From Saccharomonospora sp. CUA-673 (lineage in GTDB: Bacteria; Actinomycetota; Actinomycetes; Mycobacteriales; Pseudonocardiaceae), in the NCBI RefSeq assembly GCF_001942305.1, contig NZ_MKKE01000007.1:1-64000 (forward strand): a DNA stretch of 64,000 nucleotides, in the 5' to 3' direction. The translations under genes and the position numbers were made by a program. Below are positions 1 through 8,325 of this stretch, one piece after another (within the stretch, counting starts at the first letter, position 1; each line of letters opens with the position of its first letter). Below the pieces are notes generated by a model. It worked only from the letters and a program-made list of their open reading frames with translations. It was not told the origin of the DNA and made no database searches.

Positions 1-114
1 AATCTCAACGTCCACGGCCCCGAAGACCTCGAGCACGTCGCCCAGGAACTCAACGGCCGACCACGCAAAACGCTCGACTGGGACACCCCAGCCGAGCGCT
101 GCGTGCTCTACTGA
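1..114 (+). CDS. IS30-family transposase, C-terminal fragment
   Basis: The first reading frame is open from the window edge and ends at TGA 112-114. It encodes 37 residues including [18 protein letters not shown], which matches the C-terminal signature of IS30-family DDE transposases (ELNxRPRKTLxWxTPAE). The start and the catalytic DDE core lie to the left of the window, so intactness cannot be judged. Confidence 0.85.
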   Translation, partial: NLNVHGPEDLEHVAQELNGRPRKTLDWDTPAERCVLY

Positions 115-160
115 CGGCCACATAAACCACCAGGTGTTGCGACGACCCCTAGAAACCACC
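1..160 (+). mobile_element. Right end of an IS30-family insertion sequence
   Basis: After the transposase stop there is about 45 bp of non-coding sequence with GGTGTTGCGACGACC (about 133-147), which resembles IS30-family terminal inverted repeats. At 161 the sequence changes abruptly into half of a palindromic repeat found intact elsewhere in this window, so the right boundary is placed near 160. The left end and the target duplication are outside the window. Confidence 0.6.
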
Positions 161-200
161 GTCGCGTTGAATGCGACCATCGGGCCCTTGGGAGCACTTT
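161..200. repeat. Right half of palindromic intergenic repeat, interrupted by IS30
   Basis: GTCGCGTTGAATGCGAC followed by CATCGGGCCCTTGGGAGCAC corresponds to the centre plus right arm of the full palindromes at 40618-40674 and 52802-52852. The matching left arm is absent and is replaced by the end of the IS30 element. Confidence 0.75.
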
Positions 201-204
201 GGGC

Positions 205-1434
205 TCAGTGGAGCATCAGGATGACCTGCATCTCGCCGACGAAGCCGCCGATGATGCCGCCGACGACGATCAACTTCCACTCGTCCTGGCGGAACGCCGG
301 CCGCAGGAGGCCCTCGAACTGTTGCGGCGTCAGCTTCGCCATCCGTTCCTGCACGAGTCGCGCGACGTCCATCGCCTCGGTCAGATAACCCTCGGCGTGC
401 CGGACGGTCTGGGGGAGGCGCTCGATCGACTTGTCGGCCGCCGCGCGCTTCATCTCCGCGAGCCGCTTCGGCCCGATCGTCGCGTTGACGAGTGGCCGCG
501 CCGTGTTGGTCTGCTGGTCGATCGCGTCGGCGACGGTCCGCGAGATCATCGCCATCAGCCGGTCCGACCGCGGCCCGCTGAGGATCGACTCCATCAGGTT
601 CTGGACGGTCAGCACGTCGCGCGCGATGATCTCGCCGTACTGCTCGGCGACCTCGTCCCTGCGTTGCTGGAACTTGCCCTGGAAGTAGAACTTGCGCGTG
701 ATGTAGACGGGTTCGCGCGGCCAGAAGATCAGTTTGATCGCGGCCCAGTCGGTGAACAGGCCGACCGCGGCGCCGAAGATCGGCATCACGATCGGTTGCT
801 TCGTCACCGCCCACACGAAGGCCTGCACGATGCCCAGCGCGAATCCGAAGTAGATCCCGGAACGCGCGATGAACGCCATCTCGGGTCGCGACGTCTCGCG
901 GATCAACCGCACGAGCAACTTCTTGTCACTCGTGAGTCGCCGAACCGTCATTTCCTTGACGTCCAGGAATTCGTGGACGTTCTCGCGCATCTCCAGCGTC
1001 ACTTGCCGCACGATCTGCGGCGTCTGCGCCTGGATCTGCTTGATCACGAGGTCCTGCGCGACGGCGGGCAGGCGTTCCCACATGCGCGGGTGCGTCTGCT
1101 CGAGCACCTCACGCGCGACGTCGTCGACGGCCCGCAGCAGCGGCTGCTCGATCTCCTTGGTGATGCGGTCCGGGTCGATCCGCGCGAAGACGTCCTTGAT
1201 GTCCAGCAGGTTCTTCGTCAGCAGATCGGTCGCGATGGCCGCCATCCGGCCGCCGTGCTGCGGGACGACACCCTGCCAGCCGAGGAAGGTGCCCTTGATG
1301 CCGCGGAACTCGAGCGGACGGAACATCATCTCGATCGCCACGCGCTTGGTGACGTAGCCGATGAACGCCGCGATGAAGGGGATGGCCGAGTACAGCATCC
1401 AATGCTCGGCGATGTCGACAATGATCGCGTCCAC
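205..1434 (-). CDS. DUF445 family membrane protein
   Basis: This 409-residue protein has an N-terminal membrane segment, the conserved block MMFRPLEFRGIKG, a hydrophobic hairpin around residues 190-235 containing PIVMPIFGAAVGLFTDW, and a C-terminal membrane segment ending the chain. This is the layout of the DUF445 (YheB-like) family, whose function is unknown. A second member lies at 44553-45809 with the same motifs (MMFEPLEFRGI, PIVMPIFGLFIGWFTDW). It is transcribed divergently from the DivIVA-like gene, with about 105 bp between the starts. The call is by family resemblance only. Confidence 0.85.
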   Translation of the reverse strand: MDAIIVDIAEHWMLYSAIPFIAAFIGYVTKRVAIEMMFRPLEFRGIKGTFLGWQGVVPQHGGRMAAIATDLLTKNLLDIKDVFARIDPDRITKEIEQPLLRAVDDVAREVLEQTHPRMWERLPAVAQDLVIKQIQAQTPQIVRQVTLEMRENVHEFLDVKEMTVRRLTSDKKLLVRLIRETSRPEMAFIARSGIYFGFALGIVQAFVWAVTKQPIVMPIFGAAVGLFTDWAAIKLIFWPREPVYITRKFYFQGKFQQRRDEVAEQYGEIIARDVLTVQNLMESILSGPRSDRLMAMISRTVADAIDQQTNTARPLVNATIGPKRLAEMKRAAADKSIERLPQTVRHAEGYLTEAMDVARLVQERMAKLTPQQFEGLLRPAFRQDEWKLIVVGGIIGGFVGEMQVILMLH

Positions 1435-1539
1435 GTCGCAGACTCCTCCTTCCCCTCCTCGTCACGCGGGAGAACAGTATCGCGACCGGTTGTGAAGCCG
1501 AGTATGGGCTTCTCGCTGCGAACTCATTAAAGTTGCCGA

Positions 1540-2558
1540 ATGGCTGAAGCCGAGGCATCCCCGAATCCCACCAAGTCAGGCACCTTCACCACCGTTTTTC
1601 GCGGTTACGACCAGGTGCAAGTCGATGAACATCTGAAGAAGTTGAGCGACCGGCTCGATCGGACCGCGCGCAGCCGCGACGACGCCACGGCGTCGGTCGC
1701 CGATCTGACGAAGGCGCTCGGGCACGCGCAGCAGGAACTCGTCGAGACCAAGGCCGCCCTCACCCGGATGGCCGAGGAGCCGACGGGTCCGGCTGCGATG
1801 AGTGAGCGCGTCAAGACGATGATGAAGCTCGCCGAGGAGGAGATCGACGAGCTGCGCAAGAAGGCCGAGGAGGAGGCGGCGGCGACCCGGTCGGCCGCCG
1901 ACGCGTACTCGGAGAAGACCCGCGAGGACGCGCGCACCGAGGCCGCCCGCCTCGCCGACGAGGCGAAGGCCGAGCGCACGCGCTCGACGAGGAGGCCGCG
2001 AAGGTGCGCGCCGACGCGGAGAAGGCGTCGCAGGACAAGATCGCCGCGGACGAGAAGAAGTCGTCCGAGGAGATCGCGAAGGCCAAGGCCGATGCCGAGA
2101 AGGCCGCCGAGAAGCTGACCTCGGACGCCAAGACCCGCGCCGACGCGATGCTCGGCGAGGCCGAGACCAAGCTCGCCGACGCCAGGACCAAGCAGTCGCA
2201 GGCGCTCGAACTGCGCGAGAACGTCGCGCAGAAGCTCGCCGCCAGCAACACCGCGCTGTCCGAGGCGCTCGACAAGCTCGGTACCGCACCGGAGCCGGTG
2301 CAGTTCGCGGCGTCCGGTTCGGACGGTTCCACCGCTGCGAAGGGTGGCGCCGCTGCTCCGAAGGACGGTGCTGTCGCGAAGGCTGGCGCCGCTGCGAAGC
2401 CGGCTTCCGGGGCCTCCGCCGCGACCCCGGCGCCCGCTGCGGGCACGGCGAAACCCGGCGACACGCCCGCCGACACGCCCGCGTCCAACGAGAAACCGTC
2501 GCCCGGAAAGGCCGAAACCGCTGGTAACGGCGTTGCCGGCGGTCCCGCGTCGACGTAA
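1540..2558 (+). CDS. DivIVA-like coiled-coil protein (frameshifted)
   Basis: The N-terminus contains TFTTVFRGYDQVQVDEHLKK, a good match to the DivIVA/Wag31 N-terminal domain that binds curved membrane. It is followed by a long Ala/Glu/Lys/Arg coiled coil and an Ala/Pro-rich low-complexity tail, as in proteins that organise polar growth and division. The frame breaks near 1980: the coiled coil continues (LDEEAAKVRADAEKA) only if one base is restored. Restored length is about 340 residues. The missing base could be a sequencing error or a real lesion. The specific role (Wag31 itself or an accessory paralogue) is not decided; the tail makes a paralogue more likely. Confidence 0.75.
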
Positions 2559-2609
2559 ACGTCACACCGGGGCTGCAGAAAAGGACCTAACGGGTGCAAG
2601 ATCCTCGCC

Positions 2610-3398
2610 GTGAGTACCAAACCGCCTGACACGTTGCCGCCTGCCGATGCGTCCGGATCCGATCCGGACGCATCGGCAGGCGGCGCGGCCGAGACCGCGT
2701 CCACACCGGACCTGCCGGGGGCGGACGCGGTCTCCGTCGACTTCCCCGTGTACGGGTTGCATCGCGACATCCCCGGGCCCCGTTGGGTCGACTTCTTCGA
2801 GGGAGGCGGCGAGTACTCCGGCGGCGAGCCGTGGGCGCTCTGGCTCGGCCAGCGGATCGCCGACAGCGAACGGGGCCTGCGGATCGGCAGCATGCCGAGA
2901 CACCGGTACGAACAGTCGATGTGCCCCGGCGGCGGCGATCCGTTGGCGGAGGTCGCCTTCGGCGGCGCGTTCGGACTCGTCAACCTGACCCTGCCGGACC
3001 GGGACGTCGTGCGCCCGGACGGTCTCATCGAGACACTGCTGGCCCACGCCGAGCAGAACGCGCGGCGGTACGAGACGTGGCGACGCGCGACGTGGCGCGT
3101 CGACGGCATGTCGGTCCGCGCGCGCGTCTGGGAGTTCGCGGGCGGCTGGACCGGGTTCACCGGCGACCTCGACGACAGCTACGTGTCCGTGATCGGCATC
3201 GGCGTCTCGCCGGAGGGGCTGAGCCTAGCGCGGGTCGACCGTCCAGCGGCCTACGGCGTCGACTTCTCGCAGCCGATCAGCATCTCCGACCTGGGCAGAC
3301 ACCGCGCGATGCGCCCCGAGGCGTGGCTGCCCCCACCCCGCCGCGACGCCTTCCAACCCGAGCAACTGGCCTTCCTCGACGAAACCCCCGAGGAATAA
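2610..3398 (+). CDS. Conserved hypothetical protein
   Basis: The 262-residue frame starts at GTG 2610 without a clear ribosome binding site. I see no recognisable domain. The body is soluble and Trp/Gly-rich (DIPGPRWVDFFEGGG, FAGGWTGFTGDLDDSYVSV), suggesting a compact beta-rich protein. The first 45 codons include a 49-bp near-perfect palindrome (2636-2684) encoding PADASGSDPDASAGG. The true start may therefore lie downstream, for example GTG near 2747, with the palindrome being the terminator of the preceding gene. A 21-bp repeat cluster follows the stop. Confidence 0.6.
   Translation: MSTKPPDTLPPADASGSDPDASAGGAAETASTPDLPGADAVSVDFPVYGLHRDIPGPRWVDFFEGGGEYSGGEPWALWLGQRIADSERGLRIGSMPRHRYEQSMCPGGGDPLAEVAFGGAFGLVNLTLPDRDVVRPDGLIETLLAHAEQNARRYETWRRATWRVDGMSVRARVWEFAGGWTGFTGDLDDSYVSVIGIGVSPEGLSLARVDRPAAYGVDFSQPISISDLGRHRAMRPEAWLPPPRRDAFQPEQLAFLDETPEE
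2636..2684. repeat. 49-bp perfect palindrome (24-bp arms, 1-nt centre)
   Basis: Arms 2636-2659 and 2661-2684 are exact reverse complements around C2660, with core ATGCGTCCGGATC. It lies 78 bp after the stop of the coiled-coil gene and inside the apparent 5' end of the next frame. No T-tract follows. It could be a terminator or cruciform-type element. Confidence 0.8.
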
Positions 3399-3417
3399 CC
3401 CCGCCGGCCCTTGCGCC

Positions 3418-3501
3418 GTGTCAGCACCCCACGTCGCCGTGTCAGCACCCGGCGCGGGCGTGTCAGCATCCGGCGTCGCCGTGTTGACGTTTCGTGTACG
3501 A
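3418..3501 (+). repeat. 21-bp tandem repeat cluster A (4 units)
   Basis: Units begin at 3418, 3439, 3460 and 3481 and share the start GTGTCAGCA(C/T)CC, degenerating in the last unit (GTGTTGACG). They follow the stop of the 2610-3398 gene in the same orientation. Confidence 0.85.
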
Positions 3502-3552
3502 GTAGGCGAGCTCACCGCGCCCGGTCGCAGTCCTTGAGGGCATCCTGTTGAC

Positions 3553-4638
3553 ATGCCCGGATACGATGAAATCGCCGGGTATGCACGATTGGTCCTCAGT
3601 GACGAGGGGCTGCCGATGTCGAGCTCAGGGGCGGATCGCACGCCGGAGCAGATGGTGCGTCTGCTCGCGGGGTTCGAGGTCTCGCAAGCGTTGTACGCCT
3701 TCACGAAACTCGACATCGCGACCGTGATGCACGGCGGCGTGCGGGCTGTCGACGAGATCGCGCGCCGCGTCGAGGTGGACGAGACGGCGCTGAAGCGGTT
3801 GTTACGCACGCTCACCGGCGTCGGCGTCGTGGAGCAACGCGGTGAGATCGAGTTCGCCATCACCGATTTCGGCGCGACGCTCGCCGACGGCACCGAGGGG
3901 TCGTTGCGGGATATGGCGCTCATGCTGATGGAGACGCATTATCGGCCCTTCGAGCGGTTCGTCGACACGGTCCGCACCGGCGAACCCGCCTTCGACATCC
4001 ACTATGGACAGTCCTTTTTCGAGTGGGTCACCGCCGAACCCGAGCGCGCCGAACTGGTGAGCGCGGGCATGGCATCGATGACCGACAGCGTGCAGGGTGA
4101 CGTCTTCGCGGGCTATCGACTTCCGGACGGCGACCTCGTCGCCGACATCGGGGGTGCGGACGGCTCGGTACTGACACGGTTGATTCGCGACGAACCGGCC
4201 CGTCGCGGCATCGTGTTCGATCTTCCGGAGGTGGTGTCCGCCGCGGCGACGCGCGTGTCCGAGGCGGCTGTGGTCGGCCGTATTTCCTTGGTGGGCGGCG
4301 ACTTCTTCGACGGCGTACCGGCCGCCGACGTCTACGTGTTGTCCACGGTGCTGCACGACTGGGACGACGCGTCCTGCGGTGTGTTGCTGGGCCGGATCGT
4401 CGCCGCGGCGCGTCCCGGCGCGCGTCTGGTGCTGGTCGAGACGATCATGCCGGTCACGAACGAACCGCATTTCAGCAAGCAGTCCGATCTCACGATGCTG
4501 GGCATGGTGCGCGGGAGGGAACGGACACTCGCCGAGTTCACGGATGTGCTCGCGGCGGCGGGTTTCGTGGTCGATCGGCTCGTGCCGACGCCGCCGACCA
4601 GCCCGTACGGCATCGTGGAAGCGACGCTGGCGCCCTGA
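3553..4638 (+). CDS. SAM-dependent O-methyltransferase (Methyltransf_2 type)
   Basis: 361 residues with an N-terminal winged-helix dimerisation domain (about residues 35-110; DIATVMHGGVRAVDEIARRV) followed by a class I SAM domain. The SAM loop DIGGADGS is near residues 198-205, FDLPEVV follows, and LHDWDD sits near residues 265-271, where this family places its catalytic His. This matches the O-methyltransferases of secondary metabolism (tetracenomycin, carminomycin or hydroxyneurosporene type). The substrate is unknown. An internal ATG at 3616 (MSSSGADR) is a credible alternative start because homologues usually begin close to that point. No other biosynthetic genes are adjacent. Confidence 0.85.
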   Translation: MPGYDEIAGYARLVLSDEGLPMSSSGADRTPEQMVRLLAGFEVSQALYAFTKLDIATVMHGGVRAVDEIARRVEVDETALKRLLRTLTGVGVVEQRGEIEFAITDFGATLADGTEGSLRDMALMLMETHYRPFERFVDTVRTGEPAFDIHYGQSFFEWVTAEPERAELVSAGMASMTDSVQGDVFAGYRLPDGDLVADIGGADGSVLTRLIRDEPARRGIVFDLPEVVSAAATRVSEAAVVGRISLVGGDFFDGVPAADVYVLSTVLHDWDDASCGVLLGRIVAAARPGARLVLVETIMPVTNEPHFSKQSDLTMLGMVRGRERTLAEFTDVLAAAGFVVDRLVPTPPTSPYGIVEATLAP

Positions 4639-4678
4639 CGCGGGTGCCATTCCGGGTTCGCAGGTCTACGGTAGGGCT

Positions 4679-5224
4679 GTGGCCACGAATTGGTACTGCG
4701 CACTGCTTCGGGGAATCGGCCCCGGGAATCCGAACATGCGCAACGACAAGCTGCGGGCGGTGTTCGCCGGCCTGGGGTTCGACGGCGTCGTGTCGGTGCT
4801 CTCGAGCGGGAACCTCGTGTTCGCGACCGACGACGACGCGTCGACGCTGGAGGACCGGATCCAACGTGCCCTGCAGGACGAGCTCGGGATCGGCGGCGGC
4901 ACGATCATCCGCAGTCGGGACGAGCTCCAGGCGTTGGTCGACACCGACCCGTTCGCCGGCAGGGAGCACGGCCGCGAGTCGTACCTGACGGCAACTTTCC
5001 TGAAATATCCATCGGAACTCGCGGAGTCACTGGCCGAATTGGACGGTGCGAGCGTCAGCCTCGTCGGCTACGACCGTGCCGCACGGGCGGTGCTGGCGGT
5101 GTCCGACCACACCACGTCGTCCGGTCCGGAGTTCATGACCACGCTGGAACGCCGCTTCGGCAAGGACATCACCACGCGAACCTGGTTGACGGTCACCCGG
5201 ATCCTCGCCCGCTTCCCGAACTGA
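4679..5224 (+). CDS. DUF1697 domain protein
   Basis: 181 residues from GTG 4679. The N-terminus WYCALLRGIGPGNPNMRNDK and the segment SVLSSGNLVFATDD are the conserved blocks of DUF1697 (usually ALLRGINVGG..M..L and VxTYIxSGNxxF), a small alpha/beta fold of unknown function common in actinobacteria. It starts 40 bp after the methyltransferase and may be co-transcribed. The length is normal for the family. Confidence 0.8.
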   Translation: MATNWYCALLRGIGPGNPNMRNDKLRAVFAGLGFDGVVSVLSSGNLVFATDDDASTLEDRIQRALQDELGIGGGTIIRSRDELQALVDTDPFAGREHGRESYLTATFLKYPSELAESLAELDGASVSLVGYDRAARAVLAVSDHTTSSGPEFMTTLERRFGKDITTRTWLTVTRILARFPN

Positions 5225-5230
5225 ACATCG

Positions 5231-5581
5231 TCACTCCGGATCGAGGAGACAGAACTCGTTGCCCTCGGGGTCGCGGAGTACGACGTGCTCGGCGTCGTCG
5301 GGTTGGCCCACGGACGCGCGGGATGCTCCGCGTGCCAGCAGATCCTCGATGACCGACGGTTGATCGCCGGCGGACAGGTCGAGGTGCAGCCTGTTCTTCG
5401 TCGTCTTGTCGTCACCGACGTGGACGAAGAACAGCGACGGCGCCGCCTGGGTGGGATCCTGAACCTCGACACCACCCGGAACCGGATCCATCAACCGCCA
5501 ACCGAGCGTTGTCGCCCACCACTGCGCGAGCGACCGGGGGTCGCGGGCGTCGATCGTCAACGCTTCCCAGGTGATACCCAT
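5231..5581 (-). CDS. VOC (glyoxalase-like) family protein
   Basis: About 116 residues, one vicinal-oxygen-chelate module: ITWEALTIDARDPRSLAQWW at the N-terminus, NRLHLDLSAGD in the middle and VVLRDPEGNEFCLLDPE at the C-terminus. This is the 4a-carbinolamine-dehydratase-like/glyoxalase-like subfamily widespread in actinobacteria, with no defined substrate. I chose ATG 5581; a GTG at 5602 would add seven residues. It converges on the DUF1697 gene with only 6 bp between stops. Confidence 0.8.
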   Translation of the reverse strand: MGITWEALTIDARDPRSLAQWWATTLGWRLMDPVPGGVEVQDPTQAAPSLFFVHVGDDKTTKNRLHLDLSAGDQPSVIEDLLARGASRASVGQPDDAEHVVLRDPEGNEFCLLDPE

Positions 5582-5712
5582 GGCCGCATCGTCCACGACC
5601 ACTCGAGACGCGGCAACACGGTTCCGCGAGGTCCGCGCCCAACGCAGTCTCGCGGGTCCGAACGCAGATCCCGCGGTGCTGCATGCAGATCTGCGTCGCA
5701 GAGTGCAGGCAC

Positions 5713-5775
5713 GGCGACGTGGAATGCTGACACGGCGACGCAGGATGCTGACACGGCGACGTGGGGTGCTGACAC
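5713..5775 (-). repeat. 21-bp tandem repeat cluster B (3 clear units)
   Basis: Reverse-oriented units at 5713-5733, 5734-5754 and 5755-5775 end in GTGCTGACAC or ATGCTGACAC. A degenerate fourth unit may precede them. They abut the stop codon of the MBOAT gene on the same strand. Confidence 0.85.
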
Positions 5776-5780
5776 GGCCC

Positions 5781-7220
5781 TCAGAACTGGTAGTACAGGA
5801 AGGGGCTGAAGGTTCCTGTGGCTACGAGGATGGCGGCGTAGACGGTGCCGACGGTCATCAGGGCGGTGCGGACGACGGTGGCCTGCTTCGACCGCGCGGT
5901 CTCGAGCAGCGGACCGGTCACCGACGTGCCGGGCAGGAAGAACACGCCCATCGCGAAGAGCAGCAGCACGAGGCGTTGGTTGGTCAGCGCCGAGTCGACC
6001 ACGTCGTTCAGTCCGCCGAGGTCGGGCGTGAACATGTGCCCGATCATCGTGAACGCCTGGCTCAGGTCGGAGGCGTTGAAGAACACCCAGCCGACGATCA
6101 CGAGCAGCAACGTCAACGCCCGCCGGCCGGCCCGCGCGGCGGTGGAACGCGGTGCCTCCGAACCGCCCGTCGCGCGCTCGATCACCAGCAGCGCACCGTG
6201 GTACAGGCCCCACACGACGTACGTCCACGCCGCGCCGTGCCAGAACCCGGTCAGGATGAACACGATCCACAGGTTTCGATACGTCTTGCGCGCCCCGTCG
6301 CGGCTGCCGCCCAGCGGGATGTAGACGTAGTCGCGGAACCAGCGCGACAGCGACATGTGCCAACGCCGCCAGAACTCGGTGATCGTCACCGACGAGTACG
6401 GCCGCGCGAAGTTCTCCGGCAGGCGGAAGCCCAGCATCCGGCCCAGTCCGATCGCCATGTCGGAGTAGCCGGAGAAGTCGAAGTACAGCTGCAGCGCGAA
6501 CGCGGTGGCGCCCAGCCAGGCGATCGCGAACGTCATCTCGTCGTCGGGCGTCGAGAAGCACGCGTCGACGAACGGCGCCAGCGAGTCGGCGATGATCGCC
6601 TTCTTGCACAGCCCCAGCGCGAACCGCGGGAACCCGGCCGCGATGTCGTCGAGCCGGTGCCTGCGGTGCTGCGGCAGCTGGTCGGCGATCTCGTGGTACC
6701 GGACGATCGGGCCGGCCGCGAGCTGCGGGAACATCGCGATGTAGGTGCCGAACGACACCGGGTTGCGCAGCGCGCGCCGCTCACCGCGGTAGATGTCCAC
6801 CGCGTACGAGATGTGGTGGAACGTGAAGAACGAGATGCCGATCGGCAGCGCCACCTCGGCGATGGGGAAATCGCCGCCGAACAGCTGCGTGAACCACGCG
6901 ATCTGCTCCGACGCGAACCCGGCGTACTTCCAGATGAACAGGATCGACAGGTCGAAGACGATGATGCCGATCAACAGCCGACGTCGGCGCCCGTTCGGCG
7001 ACATCCGGTCCCACTCGTCCGGCTCCAGGGCGGGCCCGGCGAGGAAGTTGACCGCCATGCACGCGATGAGCAGCAGCGTGAACGCGCCCGCGCCCGTCGC
7101 GTAGAACAGCAGGCTCGCGACCGTGATGACGCCGTTGCGCCAGCCCCGCGGTGCCACAAGCACCGCGATGAGCACCGCGGGCATGAAGTACCACAGGAAC
7201 AGTGGCGAAACGAACGACAT
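5781..7220 (-). CDS. MBOAT-family O-acyltransferase (AlgI-like)
   Basis: 479 residues and about ten hydrophobic segments. Hallmarks of the AlgI/DltB-like MBOAT branch are present: IGISFFTFHHISYAVDIYRG, AAGPIVRYHEI, YFDFSGYSDMAIGLGRMLGF, FWRRWHMSLSRWFRDYVYIP, and the catalytic-His region GFWHGAAWTYVVWGLYHG (about residues 315-335). Such enzymes transfer acyl groups across the membrane to cell-envelope or secreted polysaccharides, usually with an SGNH-type partner. No partner is adjacent; the SGNH gene at 61836 is far away. The substrate is unknown. Cluster B of the 21-bp repeats lies directly downstream. Confidence 0.9.
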   Translation of the reverse strand: MSFVSPLFLWYFMPAVLIAVLVAPRGWRNGVITVASLLFYATGAGAFTLLLIACMAVNFLAGPALEPDEWDRMSPNGRRRRLLIGIIVFDLSILFIWKYAGFASEQIAWFTQLFGGDFPIAEVALPIGISFFTFHHISYAVDIYRGERRALRNPVSFGTYIAMFPQLAAGPIVRYHEIADQLPQHRRHRLDDIAAGFPRFALGLCKKAIIADSLAPFVDACFSTPDDEMTFAIAWLGATAFALQLYFDFSGYSDMAIGLGRMLGFRLPENFARPYSSVTITEFWRRWHMSLSRWFRDYVYIPLGGSRDGARKTYRNLWIVFILTGFWHGAAWTYVVWGLYHGALLVIERATGGSEAPRSTAARAGRRALTLLLVIVGWVFFNASDLSQAFTMIGHMFTPDLGGLNDVVDSALTNQRLVLLLFAMGVFFLPGTSVTGPLLETARSKQATVVRTALMTVGTVYAAILVATGTFSPFLYYQF

Positions 7221-7353
7221 CCGGTGGGCCCCCTCGGCTGATCCGAGCTGACCCTAGCTCAAGAGACTGCCGCGTATGGCCGGTACCGCGCCGTTCGCCA
7301 CCCCGTCACCCACGGCGGCCAGGACCGACAGCGCCGGGGGCAGGAAACAGTCG

Positions 7354-8322
7354 TCAGACGCGGCCGGCGGCCCGGCGCCGTCGGGCGACCTCCGACATCA
7401 GCACCGCCGCGGCCACGGACGCGTTGAGCGACTCGACCTCGGGGGACATGGGGATCGACACCGTGACGTCGCAGTTCTCGCGCACGAGGCGGGACAGGCC
7501 GCGGCCCTCGGAGCCGACGACGATCACCAGCGGGTCGGTGGCCACGTCGAGGCCGTCGATGTCGAGCGTGGCGTCGGCGTCGAGGCCGGCGATCATCAGG
7601 CCCTCGGACGCCCACGCCTGGAGCTGACGGGTCAGGTTCGTTGCGACGGCCACCGGCAGCTTCGCCGCGGTGCCGGCGCTGGTGCGCCACGCGACGGCGG
7701 TCATGCCGGCGCTGCGCCGCTGCGGCAGCAGCACGCCGTGGGCGCCGAACGCCGCGGCCGACCGGATCACGGCGCCGAGGTTGCGCGGGTCGGTGACCCC
7801 GTCGAGCGCGATGATCAACGGCGGCTGTCCGGAGTCGGTGGCGGCCGCGAGCAGGTCGTCGGGGTGGGCGTACTCGAACGGCGGCACCTGCAGGCCGAGG
7901 CCCTGGTGCACCGCGCCGCCGGTCTTGCGGTCGAGCTCGTCGCGCGGCACCTCGAGGATCGAGATGCCCTTGTCGGCGGCCAGCTGCACGGCCTCCTTGA
8001 CGCGGTCGTCGGCGTCGATGTTCAACGCGACGTACAGCGCGGTGGCGGGCACATCGGTGCGCAGCGACTCGACCACCGGGTTACGCCCCGCGATGATCTC
8101 GGGGGTGTCGGCGGCCTTCTTCTGGCTGCGCTTGCGCTGCTCCTCCTGGGCGGCCCGCTTGTGCGCCTGCTTCTGCTTGGGGTGGCCAGGACGGTTCTCG
8201 CCCTTGGGCGTGGGGCCCTTGCCCTCGAGGCCCTTGCGGCGCTGGCCGCCGGAGCCGACGACCTGGCCCTTCTTGGTGCCCTCTTTGCGGATCGCGCCGC
8301 GACGACGGGAGTTGCCGGCCAT
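7354..8322 (-). CDS. rlmB: 23S rRNA 2'-O-ribose methyltransferase (RlmB/TrmH, SPOUT)
   Basis: 322 residues: a Lys/Arg-rich N-terminal extension (about 90 residues, typical of actinobacteria), a substrate-binding domain starting near [12 protein letters not shown], then the SPOUT domain with its three motifs: [31 protein letters not shown] and [15 protein letters not shown]. The family methylates 23S rRNA (G2251 in E. coli). It begins 3 nt after the cysS stop, so the two are co-transcribed, as in mycobacteria. Confidence 0.92.
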   Translation of the reverse strand: MAGNSRRRGAIRKEGTKKGQVVGSGGQRRKGLEGKGPTPKGENRPGHPKQKQAHKRAAQEEQRKRSQKKAADTPEIIAGRNPVVESLRTDVPATALYVALNIDADDRVKEAVQLAADKGISILEVPRDELDRKTGGAVHQGLGLQVPPFEYAHPDDLLAAATDSGQPPLIIALDGVTDPRNLGAVIRSAAAFGAHGVLLPQRRSAGMTAVAWRTSAGTAAKLPVAVATNLTRQLQAWASEGLMIAGLDADATLDIDGLDVATDPLVIVVGSEGRGLSRLVRENCDVTVSIPMSPEVESLNASVAAAVLMSEVARRRRAAGRV

Positions 8323-8325
8323 GTC

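Noticed and set aside
1980-1980. Programmed ribosomal frameshift in the DivIVA-like gene
   Set aside because: There is no slippery heptamer or following pseudoknot, and the same one-base deletion pattern occurs in many unrelated genes.
3553-7220. Secondary-metabolite cluster around the O-methyltransferase and MBOAT genes
   Set aside because: No polyketide synthase, NRPS, terpene synthase or other core enzyme is nearby.
5571-7241. Long plus-strand open frame opposite the MBOAT gene
   Set aside because: It is an Arg/Gly/Asp-rich GC shadow of a clear membrane acyltransferase and resembles no protein.
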